From Treponema sp. (GTDB lineage Bacteria > Spirochaetota > Spirochaetia > Treponematales > Treponemataceae): a DNA stretch of 55,499 bases. Under the pieces are notes generated by a model. The model did not search any database and was not told where the DNA came from. It saw only the letters and a program-made list of their open reading frames with translations. Both the position numbers and the translations under genes were made by a program. Shown here in pieces: positions 26,205 to 34,659 of the stretch (position 1 is its first letter; every line of letters begins with the position of its first letter). The stretch spans positions 1 through 55,499 of the forward strand of contig JAEEIU010000059.1 of the NCBI GenBank assembly GCA_016281495.1. The letters run 5' to 3'.

Positions 26205-26219
26205 ACCAGTAAAACTGGT
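26205..26219. other. Perfect small hairpin next to the terminator
   Basis: ACCAGT (26205-26210) and ACTGGT (26214-26219) around AAA form a six-base-pair hairpin between the ATPase stop and the terminator. It may stabilise the 3' end of the message. Confidence 0.5.
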
Positions 26220-26256
26220 AGTGCTTATTGATTTTTATCGGCAGCCTTTGCCAGCA

Positions 26257-27510
26257 TTACTGCTTCTTGGCAGCTTTCTTAGCGGCTTTGGCCTGCTTTT
26301 TTGCTTCTTCCGGATCCAGGGAACTGTCAACTGTTACCTTGTCGTATCCCACGGCACCGGTCAATGCGTTTACCAGCCAAGGAGCATCGATCTTTTCGCA
26401 AATGTTCAACTCTGCATCGAAATCTTCTGGATTCTTTACAAAGAACTTGCAGCGTTCCATAGCCGGAACAAAGTTCACTGTTTCTCCCAACTTGAAGAGT
26501 TCCTTTGTAGAAGACATAACGCGTGCGATGATGTTCTGACCCTTTGTTGCAAGGAACAAGTGTGTTTCTGCACCAAGTGGTTCTTTGTTGGTAACCTTCA
26601 TCTGCATGTTGTTTTCTGCAGCTGGAGCTGACTGGATGGCCATATCTTCCGGACGTACACCGAAGTATACTTCTTTTCCAACATAAGCCTTGAGTGCTTC
26701 CTGCTGTTCTGCAGTTGGAACGAGAACGAATGTGCCTTCGTCAGCAACAATCTTGTCTCCTTCCTTTTTGATTGTTACGGTGAGGAAGTTCATTGGCGGT
26801 GAACCGATGAATCCTGCAACGAACTTGTTGATCGGATGGTTGTACAGATAGAGTGGTTCTCCAATCTGCTGAACGTGTCCGTCCTTCATAACAACAATCT
26901 TTGTACCCATTGTCATAGCTTCAATCTGGTCGTGGGTAACATAAATCATTGTAGCCTGAAGCCTCTGGTGCAATGCTGCGATTTCTCCACGCATTGTAAC
27001 ACGGAGCTTAGCGTCAAGGTTTGAAAGAGGTTCGTCAAACAAGAAGACTTTTGGGTTACGAACGATAGCGCGACCTACGGCAACACGCTGACGCTGTCCA
27101 CCAGACAAAGCCTTTGGCTTACGATCCAGATACTGTGTCAAACCAAGGATTTTTGCAGCCTCATCAACACGACGCTGGATTTCACTCTTGTCCATCTTGC
27201 GGATTTTAAGACCGAAAGCCATGTTGTCATAAACTGTCATATGAGGATACAAAGCATAGTTCTGGAATACCATGGCGATGTTTCTGTCCTTTGGCGGAAC
27301 TTCATTCATCATTTCACCGTCAATGTAAAGTTCACCTTCAGTGATGTCTTCCAGACCTGCGACCATGCGGAGAGTTGTTGACTTACCGCATCCAGAAGGA
27401 CCTACGAATACGCAGAATTCCTTGTCTTCGATAGTGATATTGGCGTTCTGAACGGCGCGAACTCCACCGTCATAGATTTTACCAATACCCTTAAGCTCTA
27501 CTTTTGCCAA
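26257..27510 (-). CDS. Sugar ABC transporter ATP-binding protein (UgpC/MsmK type)
   Basis: A 417-residue ATPase of the carbohydrate-uptake CUT1 class. It has Walker [10 protein letters not shown] (about 37-45), signature LSGGQ (135-139), Walker B VFLFDEP (155-161) and a C-terminal TOBE-type regulatory region. The tail is a Lys/Ala-rich run ([14 protein letters not shown]) not usual in the family. No permease or binding-protein gene is adjacent, so like MsmK it may power several sugar importers. The start is TTG at 27510, supported by AGGGAGG six bases upstream. It has its own promoter (27544-27572) and terminator (26156-26186). Confidence 0.93.
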   Translation of the reverse strand: MAKVELKGIGKIYDGGVRAVQNANITIEDKEFCVFVGPSGCGKSTTLRMVAGLEDITEGELYIDGEMMNEVPPKDRNIAMVFQNYALYPHMTVYDNMAFGLKIRKMDKSEIQRRVDEAAKILGLTQYLDRKPKALSGGQRQRVAVGRAIVRNPKVFLFDEPLSNLDAKLRVTMRGEIAALHQRLQATMIYVTHDQIEAMTMGTKIVVMKDGHVQQIGEPLYLYNHPINKFVAGFIGSPPMNFLTVTIKKEGDKIVADEGTFVLVPTAEQQEALKAYVGKEVYFGVRPEDMAIQSAPAAENNMQMKVTNKEPLGAETHLFLATKGQNIIARVMSSTKELFKLGETVNFVPAMERCKFFVKNPEDFDAELNICEKIDAPWLVNALTGAVGYDKVTVDSSLDPEEAKKQAKAAKKAAKKQ

Positions 27511-27543
27511 TTTTGGCCTCCCTAGGGGTTATATTATGTTCTT

Positions 27544-27572
27544 ATTATAGAACCATTCTCCCCATAAGTCAA
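27544..27572 (-). promoter_or_regulatory. Sigma-70 promoter of the ABC ATPase gene
   Basis: Minus strand: TTGACT (27567-27572), 17-nt spacer, TATAAT (27544-27549). A leader of about 27 bases ends in AGGGAGG before the TTG start. Confidence 0.82.
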
Positions 27573-27616
27573 ACGAAAATTCCTGAATTTTACGAAAATT
27601 TATAAAAATTCTACAC

Positions 27617-27646
27617 TTGACAGATTTCCTTATAGGGTAATAGAAT
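27617..27646 (+). promoter_or_regulatory. Sigma-70 promoter of the beta-helix lipoprotein gene
   Basis: Consensus TTGACA (27617-27622), 18-nt spacer, TAGAAT (27641-27646), about 60 bases upstream of the ATG at 27707. Confidence 0.65.
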
Positions 27647-27706
27647 ATTACTACCAAGTCAAAAAGGATGGGAGTGCCTTGGAAAACAGTTTTAGGAGCA
27701 GACTGC

Positions 27707-29668
27707 ATGCGTGCCCGTTTTTTAAAGTTTTTTTCTTTTCTTTTTTTGGCCTCGTTTTTCCTTTCATCCTGTAAAATCACAGTTAACGAAGGCTCACAGA
27801 ACGCAATTGATGCGATAGAATCAGAAGTTTATGATTCATCATCTTTGGAAGATCTTTCCTCTCTGACAGTTGAAGATGATACCGGATGCCTTGTCTTCCA
27901 GACCCCCGCAAATCCAGATGGCACAACCCTCCACTACACCCTGACAGTTGATATTGATGGCACCGATTATACAAGAGAGCTAAATTCAGACCAAATCATC
28001 GTCATAAGGAACCTTACCCTGGGAAAGCATAAAGTTACATGCAAGGCATTCAAAGCGGACAACAGCCTTTACGCCATAGGAAGCTCAGACGCCATCTTCA
28101 GGTCAGGAGAAACCGCAACCCTGGAACTGATCCTCCAAAGACTGCCAGACCCTGTTGACTTGACTTCCATAACCGCAAGCTATAATGGAAGTTATCAAGA
28201 AGTATACCATATACCATCTCCGAATTCTTTTTCCATAACGGAGACATACGAAGACGGAACAACAGTCCCTGGAAATCCGAGCAATTATGAAGTTGTGATG
28301 CCAACCAGTTACATTAAAAAAGTCGGCATTATACCGGTAACTATAAAAAACAAAAACAAGCCAAGTATTACATACGTTGTAGATGTCCTACATAAATATA
28401 ATTCAAACACCACCTATCATAACCCTATCATAAATGGCAGTCAAAGTATTTCTTTAACACAAAACACATCTGGACAGTCCATTTCCGTAAGTATTCCAGA
28501 GGAACCAGAAGAATATGTAATTTACGGAACAAGCACTGTAGTAAAAGACCAAGTCACCTACCAATGGCTCAAAAACGGTTCAGCAATAATCGGTGCGACA
28601 AGTTCTGAATATACGGTGCCAACAGACACTGCCGATACATTCAAATATAAATGCAAGGTAACCTACACCCCGGATGAAACTTACGCAACAAGCACAACCC
28701 CGTATGTAACAACTTCCGATGACATAACAGTAACAATAAACTCTACATCCAACCCAACAAATGTTTACACAGATTGGGAAGAGCTTAAGAACGATATTGA
28801 GGCTTGGACCAACACTTATTCACAGACGTTTAAAATAAGCAGCATGAACGCAACAGACTACATTCGTGTTAAAGGTAACGTTATAATTCAGCCTGCATCA
28901 AATGATACAAAAATTTACAGAGCTTATAATTTTAAAAGTAATTTTTTCACTGTTGAAGGTTCTAATGCGTCCCTAACTTTTGCCCAAACAGGACAAAGCC
29001 TTACTTTTGATGGAAAGACTAGCGATGGTACACAAGTCTCTGCCACAGGACCAATAATCGCTGCTTCAGACGGTGCCACAGTCATGTTAAACAATGGTAT
29101 AACCCTACAGAATAACAAATCTTCCAGAGCTGGTGCGGCAATACGTCTTGAACGAGCAACCTTACAAATGTACGGAGGATTAATTCAAAACAATACTTTT
29201 ACAGGTACTTCAACAAGTGATGGAGGCGGTGGCATATATATCACCAATTCTTCTGACGGTTCAACTCTTACAGGCAGCATAACAATTCTCGGAGGAACTA
29301 TCTCAGGAAACACTTGCATGGCTACAAGCGGCGGTGGAATCTATGCAAAAGATGCCAGCATCATCATGCAGGGAGGTTCCATAAGCGGAAATACCAGTTC
29401 AATAAACAAACCCTCGAATATGACAAGTCATGGCGGTGGTGGTGTCTATCTGAACAACTCTACTCTTTCTGTATCTAGCCCTGCCACAATAACGAATAAC
29501 AGTGCCCCCAATGCATGTGGTGGTGGTATATTCAATACTAAAGTTGGAGCTGTAACCATTTACGAAGGTGCGGTAACAGGTAACACTGCCTCCGGACCAA
29601 CTTACGGACATCAAATTTTTAACACATACGCAATTGGCACGGAACATTACAGTGAACCATTAAATTAA
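27707..29668 (+). CDS. Surface lipoprotein with parallel beta-helix C-terminus
   Basis: A 653-residue protein with a signal ending in lipobox FLSSC. After an acidic linker come Ig-like beta segments, with a MucBP/Ig-type YQWLKNG strand around residue 300. The C-terminal 220 residues are a right-handed beta-helix with repeats of the form GGGIY plus a GG(T/S)ISGNT turn, as in polymorphic outer-membrane proteins and Treponema surface proteins. Likely located at the outer membrane, with a binding or adhesive role inferred from fold only. I chose the ATG at 27707 with AGGAG upstream; an in-frame ATG at 27668 would bury the signal peptide. It faces the next lipoprotein gene across a REP-like element. 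Confidence 0.8.
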   Translation: MRARFLKFFSFLFLASFFLSSCKITVNEGSQNAIDAIESEVYDSSSLEDLSSLTVEDDTGCLVFQTPANPDGTTLHYTLTVDIDGTDYTRELNSDQIIVIRNLTLGKHKVTCKAFKADNSLYAIGSSDAIFRSGETATLELILQRLPDPVDLTSITASYNGSYQEVYHIPSPNSFSITETYEDGTTVPGNPSNYEVVMPTSYIKKVGIIPVTIKNKNKPSITYVVDVLHKYNSNTTYHNPIINGSQSISLTQNTSGQSISVSIPEEPEEYVIYGTSTVVKDQVTYQWLKNGSAIIGATSSEYTVPTDTADTFKYKCKVTYTPDETYATSTTPYVTTSDDITVTINSTSNPTNVYTDWEELKNDIEAWTNTYSQTFKISSMNATDYIRVKGNVIIQPASNDTKIYRAYNFKSNFFTVEGSNASLTFAQTGQSLTFDGKTSDGTQVSATGPIIAASDGATVMLNNGITLQNNKSSRAGAAIRLERATLQMYGGLIQNNTFTGTSTSDGGGGIYITNSSDGSTLTGSITILGGTISGNTCMATSGGGIYAKDASIIMQGGSISGNTSSINKPSNMTSHGGGGVYLNNSTLSVSSPATITNNSAPNACGGGIFNTKVGAVTIYEGAVTGNTASGPTYGHQIFNTYAIGTEHYSEPLN

Positions 29669-29693
29669 CATCAAAAACGCAGAGGATGTCCAT

Positions 29694-29801
29694 GTCATTC
29701 CGAAGTTGAAATATGTCATTCCGGACTTGATCCGGAATCTATTTATGGCATGTTTAGATGTGCTGTGCGAAGCCGCCGAAGGCCATCAAGTTCAGCATGA
29801 C
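29694..29801. repeat. REP-like composite palindromic element A
   Basis: Bordered by GTCAT (29694) and ATGAC (29797-29801). Inside, ATTCCGGA (29718-29725) and TCCGGAAT (29731-29738) form an 8-bp stem around a CTTGA loop. A second, inverted copy of the GTCAT...ACTTGAT module follows (about 29769-29801). It lies between two convergent genes and could also act as a terminator. It shares borders and loop with element B at 31374-31485. Confidence 0.7.
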
Positions 29802-29834
29802 AAAGTTTAATTCATAATTCTGCATTCTTAATTC

Positions 29835-31352
29835 TTAATTATCTCTCTCGTATTTTTCCCCGTTGTATTTGAAGACGTAGACGCCGGTGTTATCCTTGTT
29901 GTAGCCGAACAGAACGGGCTTGTCCTTGTAGAACACGAGCTCTATGAATCTTTGGGTATCATCAACACTATAGTTTATGTCCTCTCCATCATTTACTCCG
30001 CTATAAAGCCGGGACCGATTGTCTGATGCAAAAGTGAAATACTCTCCCTCATGCTCGGCCAATACTTTTTCAATCTCGGACATAACAGCATTGCTCTTCT
30101 CGGTCTTCCATCCGCCGTTTTTGTAGGCATAGAGCTTGATGTCTTTATACAAAGGCAGGCAGGAATCTCCTTCAAAATCATCGTAGCGCCAGTTGTCATC
30201 TATATCCTTTTGATTCTGCACTTCACCCGGCTTAACGATTATTGGCGTGTCACCGTCAAAATAAAATTCAGGATAATAAAAAACCTTCGGCATCATGAGA
30301 ATCGGCGTCCAATCCATGCGGGGGTCATGTCCTTTATCCCAGTAATACTCCAGATTACCTTTGTTAAAGCGGAAGTGCTTGGCATCATCCTCCAGGTCAC
30401 GGTAATATGCATAAATCAATTCTGCGTTATATGAATCAAGAGACATTTCAAAGCCTTCGTTATATGGACCTATGTAAATCTCCGCGATGCATGTGTCGTC
30501 ATATTTTGTTCCGGGATATACTGAAAGAATCTCCAGCGTAAGTTTCTTTACATAACGGTTTCCAAGATATTTACGAAGCACCACCGACTGCATAAGATGA
30601 CTGTCATATAAACTGATTTTTACAGGAACAGGATCATCATCTATCCAAAGCCGCATGTCCTTTACACGGTTGTTCTGATAGTAATACTTCAAATCGCCGA
30701 AGCCGTTTACGATATTGATGCAGGCATAATTTGTGGCATCCATAAAACAATACGGCCGCAGGAATTCAAACTCGATCTTTGTTCCGATTCCGCTTCCATC
30801 TTCTCCTTCTGCCCAGGATTTGTATGTGCCGTCTACAAGATTTTCTGCAGAATATTTTTCTTCCAAAACCGATGTGGCCTTTACAGACTTCATTTTTATG
30901 CCGGGACCATGGTCATTAAGTTTGTTTCCCATGATTGCATCTTCCAGAGTGTCATAGCGGAGATAATTTTTTCGGTTCAACTCATTCAGATAACCGTTTG
31001 CATTGTAAAAGCCGGGAACCCATTTATCCCCAACGTTCATCATGGCGATTTCATGCTTGTCTTTCTTTACATAACCATCATCTGTCAATTCATAATCAAT
31101 CCAAAAATATTTTCCATCTTCCAGGGCAAGCTCCTTTACAGTTCCCTGATTGTTTATGTAAAAGCCTGTGAAATAGGGATTTTCCTCAAGGAATTCATCG
31201 AACCTCTCCTTAAGGAATTCTTCCTGAGAAAGTCCTTTTTCCTCTTCTGCCGGCGAAGTTTCAGCTCCTTCATTTTTCTTTTGACTGCAAGATAAAATTA
31301 CAATAGCAGACAGCAATGCAAGAAAAAGCTTTGATATGGATATTGTTTTCAA
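29835..31352 (-). CDS. Lipoprotein with NADase-type glycan-binding (discoidin-like) domain
   Basis: A 505-residue lipoprotein (lipobox VILSC). An acidic linker precedes a region of about 90 residues, then a carbohydrate-binding-like domain at about 155-300: SVLEEKYSAENLVDGTYKSWAEG and GIGTKIEFEF match the opening of the NADase-type glycan-binding/discoidin fold. The C-terminal 200 residues are not recognised and carry no enzyme motif. The start is TTG at 31352, with GGAAGG upstream. It lies between REP-like elements A and B. Likely an outer-membrane or periplasmic glycan-binding protein. Confidence 0.75.
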   Translation of the reverse strand: MKTISISKLFLALLSAIVILSCSQKKNEGAETSPAEEEKGLSQEEFLKERFDEFLEENPYFTGFYINNQGTVKELALEDGKYFWIDYELTDDGYVKKDKHEIAMMNVGDKWVPGFYNANGYLNELNRKNYLRYDTLEDAIMGNKLNDHGPGIKMKSVKATSVLEEKYSAENLVDGTYKSWAEGEDGSGIGTKIEFEFLRPYCFMDATNYACINIVNGFGDLKYYYQNNRVKDMRLWIDDDPVPVKISLYDSHLMQSVVLRKYLGNRYVKKLTLEILSVYPGTKYDDTCIAEIYIGPYNEGFEMSLDSYNAELIYAYYRDLEDDAKHFRFNKGNLEYYWDKGHDPRMDWTPILMMPKVFYYPEFYFDGDTPIIVKPGEVQNQKDIDDNWRYDDFEGDSCLPLYKDIKLYAYKNGGWKTEKSNAVMSEIEKVLAEHEGEYFTFASDNRSRLYSGVNDGEDINYSVDDTQRFIELVFYKDKPVLFGYNKDNTGVYVFKYNGEKYERDN

Positions 31353-31373
31353 AATTCACCTTCCAAGATTGCA

Positions 31374-31485
31374 GGAATGCGTTCCGCGGCTACGCTACAA
31401 GTCCGGCAATGACATAAAATATACCCAACAATGACATACCATGTCATTATCGGGCTTGACCCGATAACCTTTGCAATGACAATCT
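31374..31485. repeat. REP-like composite palindromic element B
   Basis: TTATCGGG (31447-31454) and CCCGATAA (31460-31467) form an 8-bp stem with the same CTTGA loop as element A, next to GTCAT. ATGAC borders occur at 31409-31413, 31431-31435 and 31476-31480. The stem sequence differs from element A but pairing is kept. Confidence 0.7.
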
Positions 31486-31488
31486 TAA

Positions 31489-32286
31489 TTAAAGCTTGGA
31501 ACCGCAGTATTCGCAGCATCCGTTTGCATCGGGGAAGGTTTTTGCTCCACAATTTGGACATGTCTTTTCTTCCCTTGCGGTATCGGCTGGTGCAGCAGTA
31601 TTTTTGTTTCCATCACTTGGAGCAGAGTTACGCATGCGGTCTATTGCTTCCTTTATTTCATTTCCGATTTTAACACACTCGTAATACTTGTCTGGCTCGT
31701 AGCCTGAGTCGCTCTTATGCACGGTCCATGCGCTGTCCTGAACGGTTGGAGTCATAGGCTGTTCTCCAGTTGTAATGTAGCCGTCAGACAGGTCAAATGA
31801 CATGTCGTCAAAATATGGGCTTGAAACCCTGATTGTTACACGGAATGAATATGAATACTCATAACGCGGAGGATTATAGCTTACAGAAGTTCCGTCGGAA
31901 TTCTCCTGCATGATTTCGTCCTTGTCTTCCTTGATGTCCAGTTCACATCCCTGAGCCTGAGAAAAATCCAGAACGTCAGGATTTGCATTCCTATAGTCAG
32001 ACGCACTTGTTACCATAAACTGGCAGGCCGCCTCGTCAATCAAAAGCTTTGTCCTGTTGCCGATTGTCTTTGTTGCATTAAATGCCGCCACCTTGGATTT
32101 GTTGGCTTCCCGATATTCAAGCTGAGCCTGAATGTCTGCTTTTGTGCTGTGACGTCTTTCACTGAACCAGGGAGAAAGCTTTGCCGCACAGTTCTTGCAC
32201 ATATTACCATCTTCCAGTTTTCTGTTTCCCAGAAGCCCAATTTTTTCACCACAGAAATCACAAAATTTCTTATCAAACAATCCCAT
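31489..32286 (-). CDS. DUF4428/zinc-ribbon protein
   Basis: A 265-residue soluble protein. The N-terminal zinc knuckle has CDFC (Cys9, Cys12) and CKNC (Cys30, Cys33), as in DUF4428 proteins. A central beta-rich region (about 85-200) is unknown, and a C-terminal zinc ribbon (CPNCGAKTF...CEYCGSKL) follows a disordered Ala/Asp linker. No signal peptide. AGGAGG precedes the ATG. The role of the family is unknown; such paired zinc ribbons often mediate protein contacts. It lies upstream of the glycan-binding lipoprotein gene on the same strand, separated by element B. Confidence 0.75.
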   Translation of the reverse strand: MGLFDKKFCDFCGEKIGLLGNRKLEDGNMCKNCAAKLSPWFSERRHSTKADIQAQLEYREANKSKVAAFNATKTIGNRTKLLIDEAACQFMVTSASDYRNANPDVLDFSQAQGCELDIKEDKDEIMQENSDGTSVSYNPPRYEYSYSFRVTIRVSSPYFDDMSFDLSDGYITTGEQPMTPTVQDSAWTVHKSDSGYEPDKYYECVKIGNEIKEAIDRMRNSAPSDGNKNTAAPADTAREEKTCPNCGAKTFPDANGCCEYCGSKL

Positions 32287-32403
32287 AGGATCCTCCTGTA
32301 TTCCTCAATTATAACACGAAAAGCCCGTAAATCAAGAGGGATTTTACTAAGTCACTATAGTTATTAGATATGGTGCAATCTCTAATAGATATAACAAATC
32401 AAT

Positions 32404-34179
32404 TCAATCGTCCGACGCTTCAAATTTAACATACAGATATACATACGCCCCTTGATTTGATTGTCTATCGAAATACAAAATCCATCCCTCACTTGAATAT
32501 ACCGGTGGTTGCAAAGTATCACTTCCATCTAAACTTATAGTTGGAATTGTTACATTTTTAATCTCAGACAATTTCTTTTCAATTATTTCTGTTCCTGAAA
32601 TAAATACTTCACCAGATGATGCAATATTTCTACGTTTCAGATCACTAATTGCCATTGTTATAGTATCATTTGTAGTTGTAAAGGTCTCCTCGTAGGTTAT
32701 TGAATCAGTATCCCTATCTAGAGTATCCCAAATATCTGCAGTAACAGAATATCGAGCAGCTTGGTAATACCAAATTGAGAAACCATTAATCAAAACTTGT
32801 CCTATAAGATCAAAACTTTGTCTACCAATTCCACCCAGACAAATCCTAGCATCTCCTTTAAGCTGTCCAGATGCCGTATTATGATACGTCAGTTTTATCG
32901 GTCTGATAGTCACATTCACATATTTCTTTGTTTCCAATGGTTTGCAGTAGTTCCTTGTCTGTACAATCCTAAGGTAATGGGTCTTGTCCGGTGCAAGATC
33001 AAAACCATCCTCATTCAACACATCTGAACCTGAATACAATGTTATATTGTTTTCCCCATTACCGGGATTAATATAGCATTCCATAACGTCATAATCCAAA
33101 TAACTGAACTGCCATTTTTCCGGATCACTCATAGAAGAACCTGAACCGCTGATTTCCAACTTAACTCCTCCGTTTGTGGAGCTTAGGCTTGGCTCACTTA
33201 AGATTCCTTGTACATAAACTTTTTCACCCTCAAATTCTTGTGTCGCACAACCTGTTTTTGAAACCTGTATTTTCAAAACACAAGGTCCAAGGTTAAGAGA
33301 TCCACTGCTACCTATATTTGAAGTGGTTTCTGGCTTTTGGCAGTTTATGCTGACAGTTACACCAGACGGGATTTCTGTACCATCAGGCCAGTAAACCTTG
33401 TAATACAGATTTGCATTTCCAGAATTATCTACATTAACATTGTAATTTGAATATGCCTTGTATTTTGGATCTGGATCCTGATTGTCATTAGTTGAATTTA
33501 TTTGTGCGGCATAAGTTGCATCGGTATAATACTTGATGACAGGTTTTTCCAATGTTGCAACCCATTTAGCATACAACGTTAAATCCTGTGTTATGGGCTC
33601 GGAAAAATCAAATCTATTTGTATAACCTGAATCTTTGTACCAGCCTGCAAAAAATATGCCGGTACTAGTAGGATCAGAAGGTTTTGCAACTGTCTTACCA
33701 TATTCAACAGTCTGGGAATCAAATGCAGCACCTGTGGCGGTTTGGAATTGAACAGTATGAGGAGGGCCAAGAATAACCTTAAGATAATTTTCTCCACTTT
33801 CCACGACAATCTCTTCTGATTCACCAGAATACCGGATGTGTTCAGTTACAGAGGCTTCTCCACTTTCGGTAACATATATTTTTGCATAGGCACGAACCGG
33901 AATCCCCACAGGAACGTCATCAAACTCAAACGTCATCTCGTCTGCAAAAATAGCGGTCTGGCTTGCATTGTAAACGCCCAAAAGCGAGACCTGCATATAC
34001 ATTCCTGATCCATCCCCTTGTCTGGACATTCCCGACCCCTTGATGATTTTTCCCATTTCCTCGCCATCAAACTGAAAACTTACGGAACAGGTTTGTCCAT
34101 TCATGAATCCTGAGCAAGAACACAAAATAAGTGCCAAAGTGAGAATTGCTGCTGAATACAGACGGAAGAGATGTTTCAT
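32404..34179 (-). CDS. Lipoprotein with InlB B-repeat
   Basis: A 591-residue protein with a signal ending in CSCS (lipobox ILCSC). Residues about 145-210 form an InlB B-repeat (beta-grasp) recognised by VEYGKTVAKP, FFAGWYKDSGYT and LTLYAKW. The rest consists of beta-rich Ig-like segments without enzymatic motifs. Probably exposed at the cell surface. TTTGGAGT precedes the ATG. About 95 bases upstream of the ATG is an eight-copy heptamer repeat (34275-34334) that could make its expression variable. Confidence 0.8.
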   Translation of the reverse strand: MKHLFRLYSAAILTLALILCSCSGFMNGQTCSVSFQFDGEEMGKIIKGSGMSRQGDGSGMYMQVSLLGVYNASQTAIFADEMTFEFDDVPVGIPVRAYAKIYVTESGEASVTEHIRYSGESEEIVVESGENYLKVILGPPHTVQFQTATGAAFDSQTVEYGKTVAKPSDPTSTGIFFAGWYKDSGYTNRFDFSEPITQDLTLYAKWVATLEKPVIKYYTDATYAAQINSTNDNQDPDPKYKAYSNYNVNVDNSGNANLYYKVYWPDGTEIPSGVTVSINCQKPETTSNIGSSGSLNLGPCVLKIQVSKTGCATQEFEGEKVYVQGILSEPSLSSTNGGVKLEISGSGSSMSDPEKWQFSYLDYDVMECYINPGNGENNITLYSGSDVLNEDGFDLAPDKTHYLRIVQTRNYCKPLETKKYVNVTIRPIKLTYHNTASGQLKGDARICLGGIGRQSFDLIGQVLINGFSIWYYQAARYSVTADIWDTLDRDTDSITYEETFTTTNDTITMAISDLKRRNIASSGEVFISGTEIIEKKLSEIKNVTIPTISLDGSDTLQPPVYSSEGWILYFDRQSNQGAYVYLYVKFEASDD

Positions 34180-34274
34180 GATTTTACTCCAAAAAGAAAA
34201 CTGAGGCTCCTCATGTGCGAAGAACTCCAGTCATAAGATATGTGTGGTATATTATTTGAGAGACAAAAGCCCTT

Positions 34275-34334
34275 ATTGAGTATTGAGTATTGAGTATTGA
34301 GTATTGAGTATTGAGTATTGAGTATTGAGTATTG
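34275..34334. repeat. Heptanucleotide tandem repeat (ATTGAGT)
   Basis: Eight copies of ATTGAG with a seven-base period, plus a partial ninth. It lies in the intergenic region between the InlB-repeat lipoprotein start (34179) and the tRNA-Leu terminator. Copy number could change by slipped-strand mispairing. Confidence 0.9.
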
Positions 34335-34439
34335 TTGCCTGGGAGCAAAATATTGTCAAGTGTCATTTTCAAAGCTGCTTCAATCTTCATACTATAATTT
34401 TATGTTCCTTTTAACCGCCTGTCAACTTTTCCTAGCAAA

Positions 34440-34466
34440 AAAAAAGGACCGCCTAAAAGCAGTCCT
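34440..34466 (-). terminator. Rho-independent terminator of tRNA-Leu
   Basis: Minus strand: GGACTGC pairs with GCGGTCC (one G-U) around TTTTAG, followed by a run of nine T. It begins three bases after the mature tRNA end. Confidence 0.9.
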
Positions 34467-34468
34467 TA

Positions 34469-34550
34469 TGCGGAGAAGCCGACTTGAACGGCCACGCCTC
34501 GCAGCACTAGCACCTCAAGCTAGCGTGTCTACCAATTCCACCATCCCCGC
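34469..34550 (-). tRNA. tRNA-Leu (anticodon GAG)
   Basis: An 82-base type II tRNA. The acceptor arm GCGGGGA pairs with TCTCCGC (one G-U); the D-arm has GGTAGAC; the anticodon loop TTGAGGT gives GAG, reading CUU/CUC; a long variable arm and TTCAAGT in the T-loop follow. CCA is not encoded (TAA follows the discriminator A). It lies 109 bp downstream of leuS on the same strand, with its own promoter and terminator. Confidence 0.95.
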
Positions 34551-34561
34551 AAGTGTTAATT

Positions 34562-34590
34562 ATTATATGTATTTTTATTTTTTATGTCAA
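34562..34590 (-). promoter_or_regulatory. Consensus sigma-70 promoter of tRNA-Leu
   Basis: Minus strand: TTGACA (34585-34590), 17-nt spacer, TATAAT (34562-34567), matching the consensus in both boxes. Transcription should start a few bases before the mature tRNA. Confidence 0.9.
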
Positions 34591-34659
34591 GAGGGTACGA
34601 TTCATTCTGAAAATTATCCTGCAACAGACCGTGCCCGTGTGGGGCACAATCCGTTTTTT

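Noticed and set aside
34275..34334. CRISPR-like array
   Set aside because: The unit is seven bases with no spacers; it is a simple tandem repeat.
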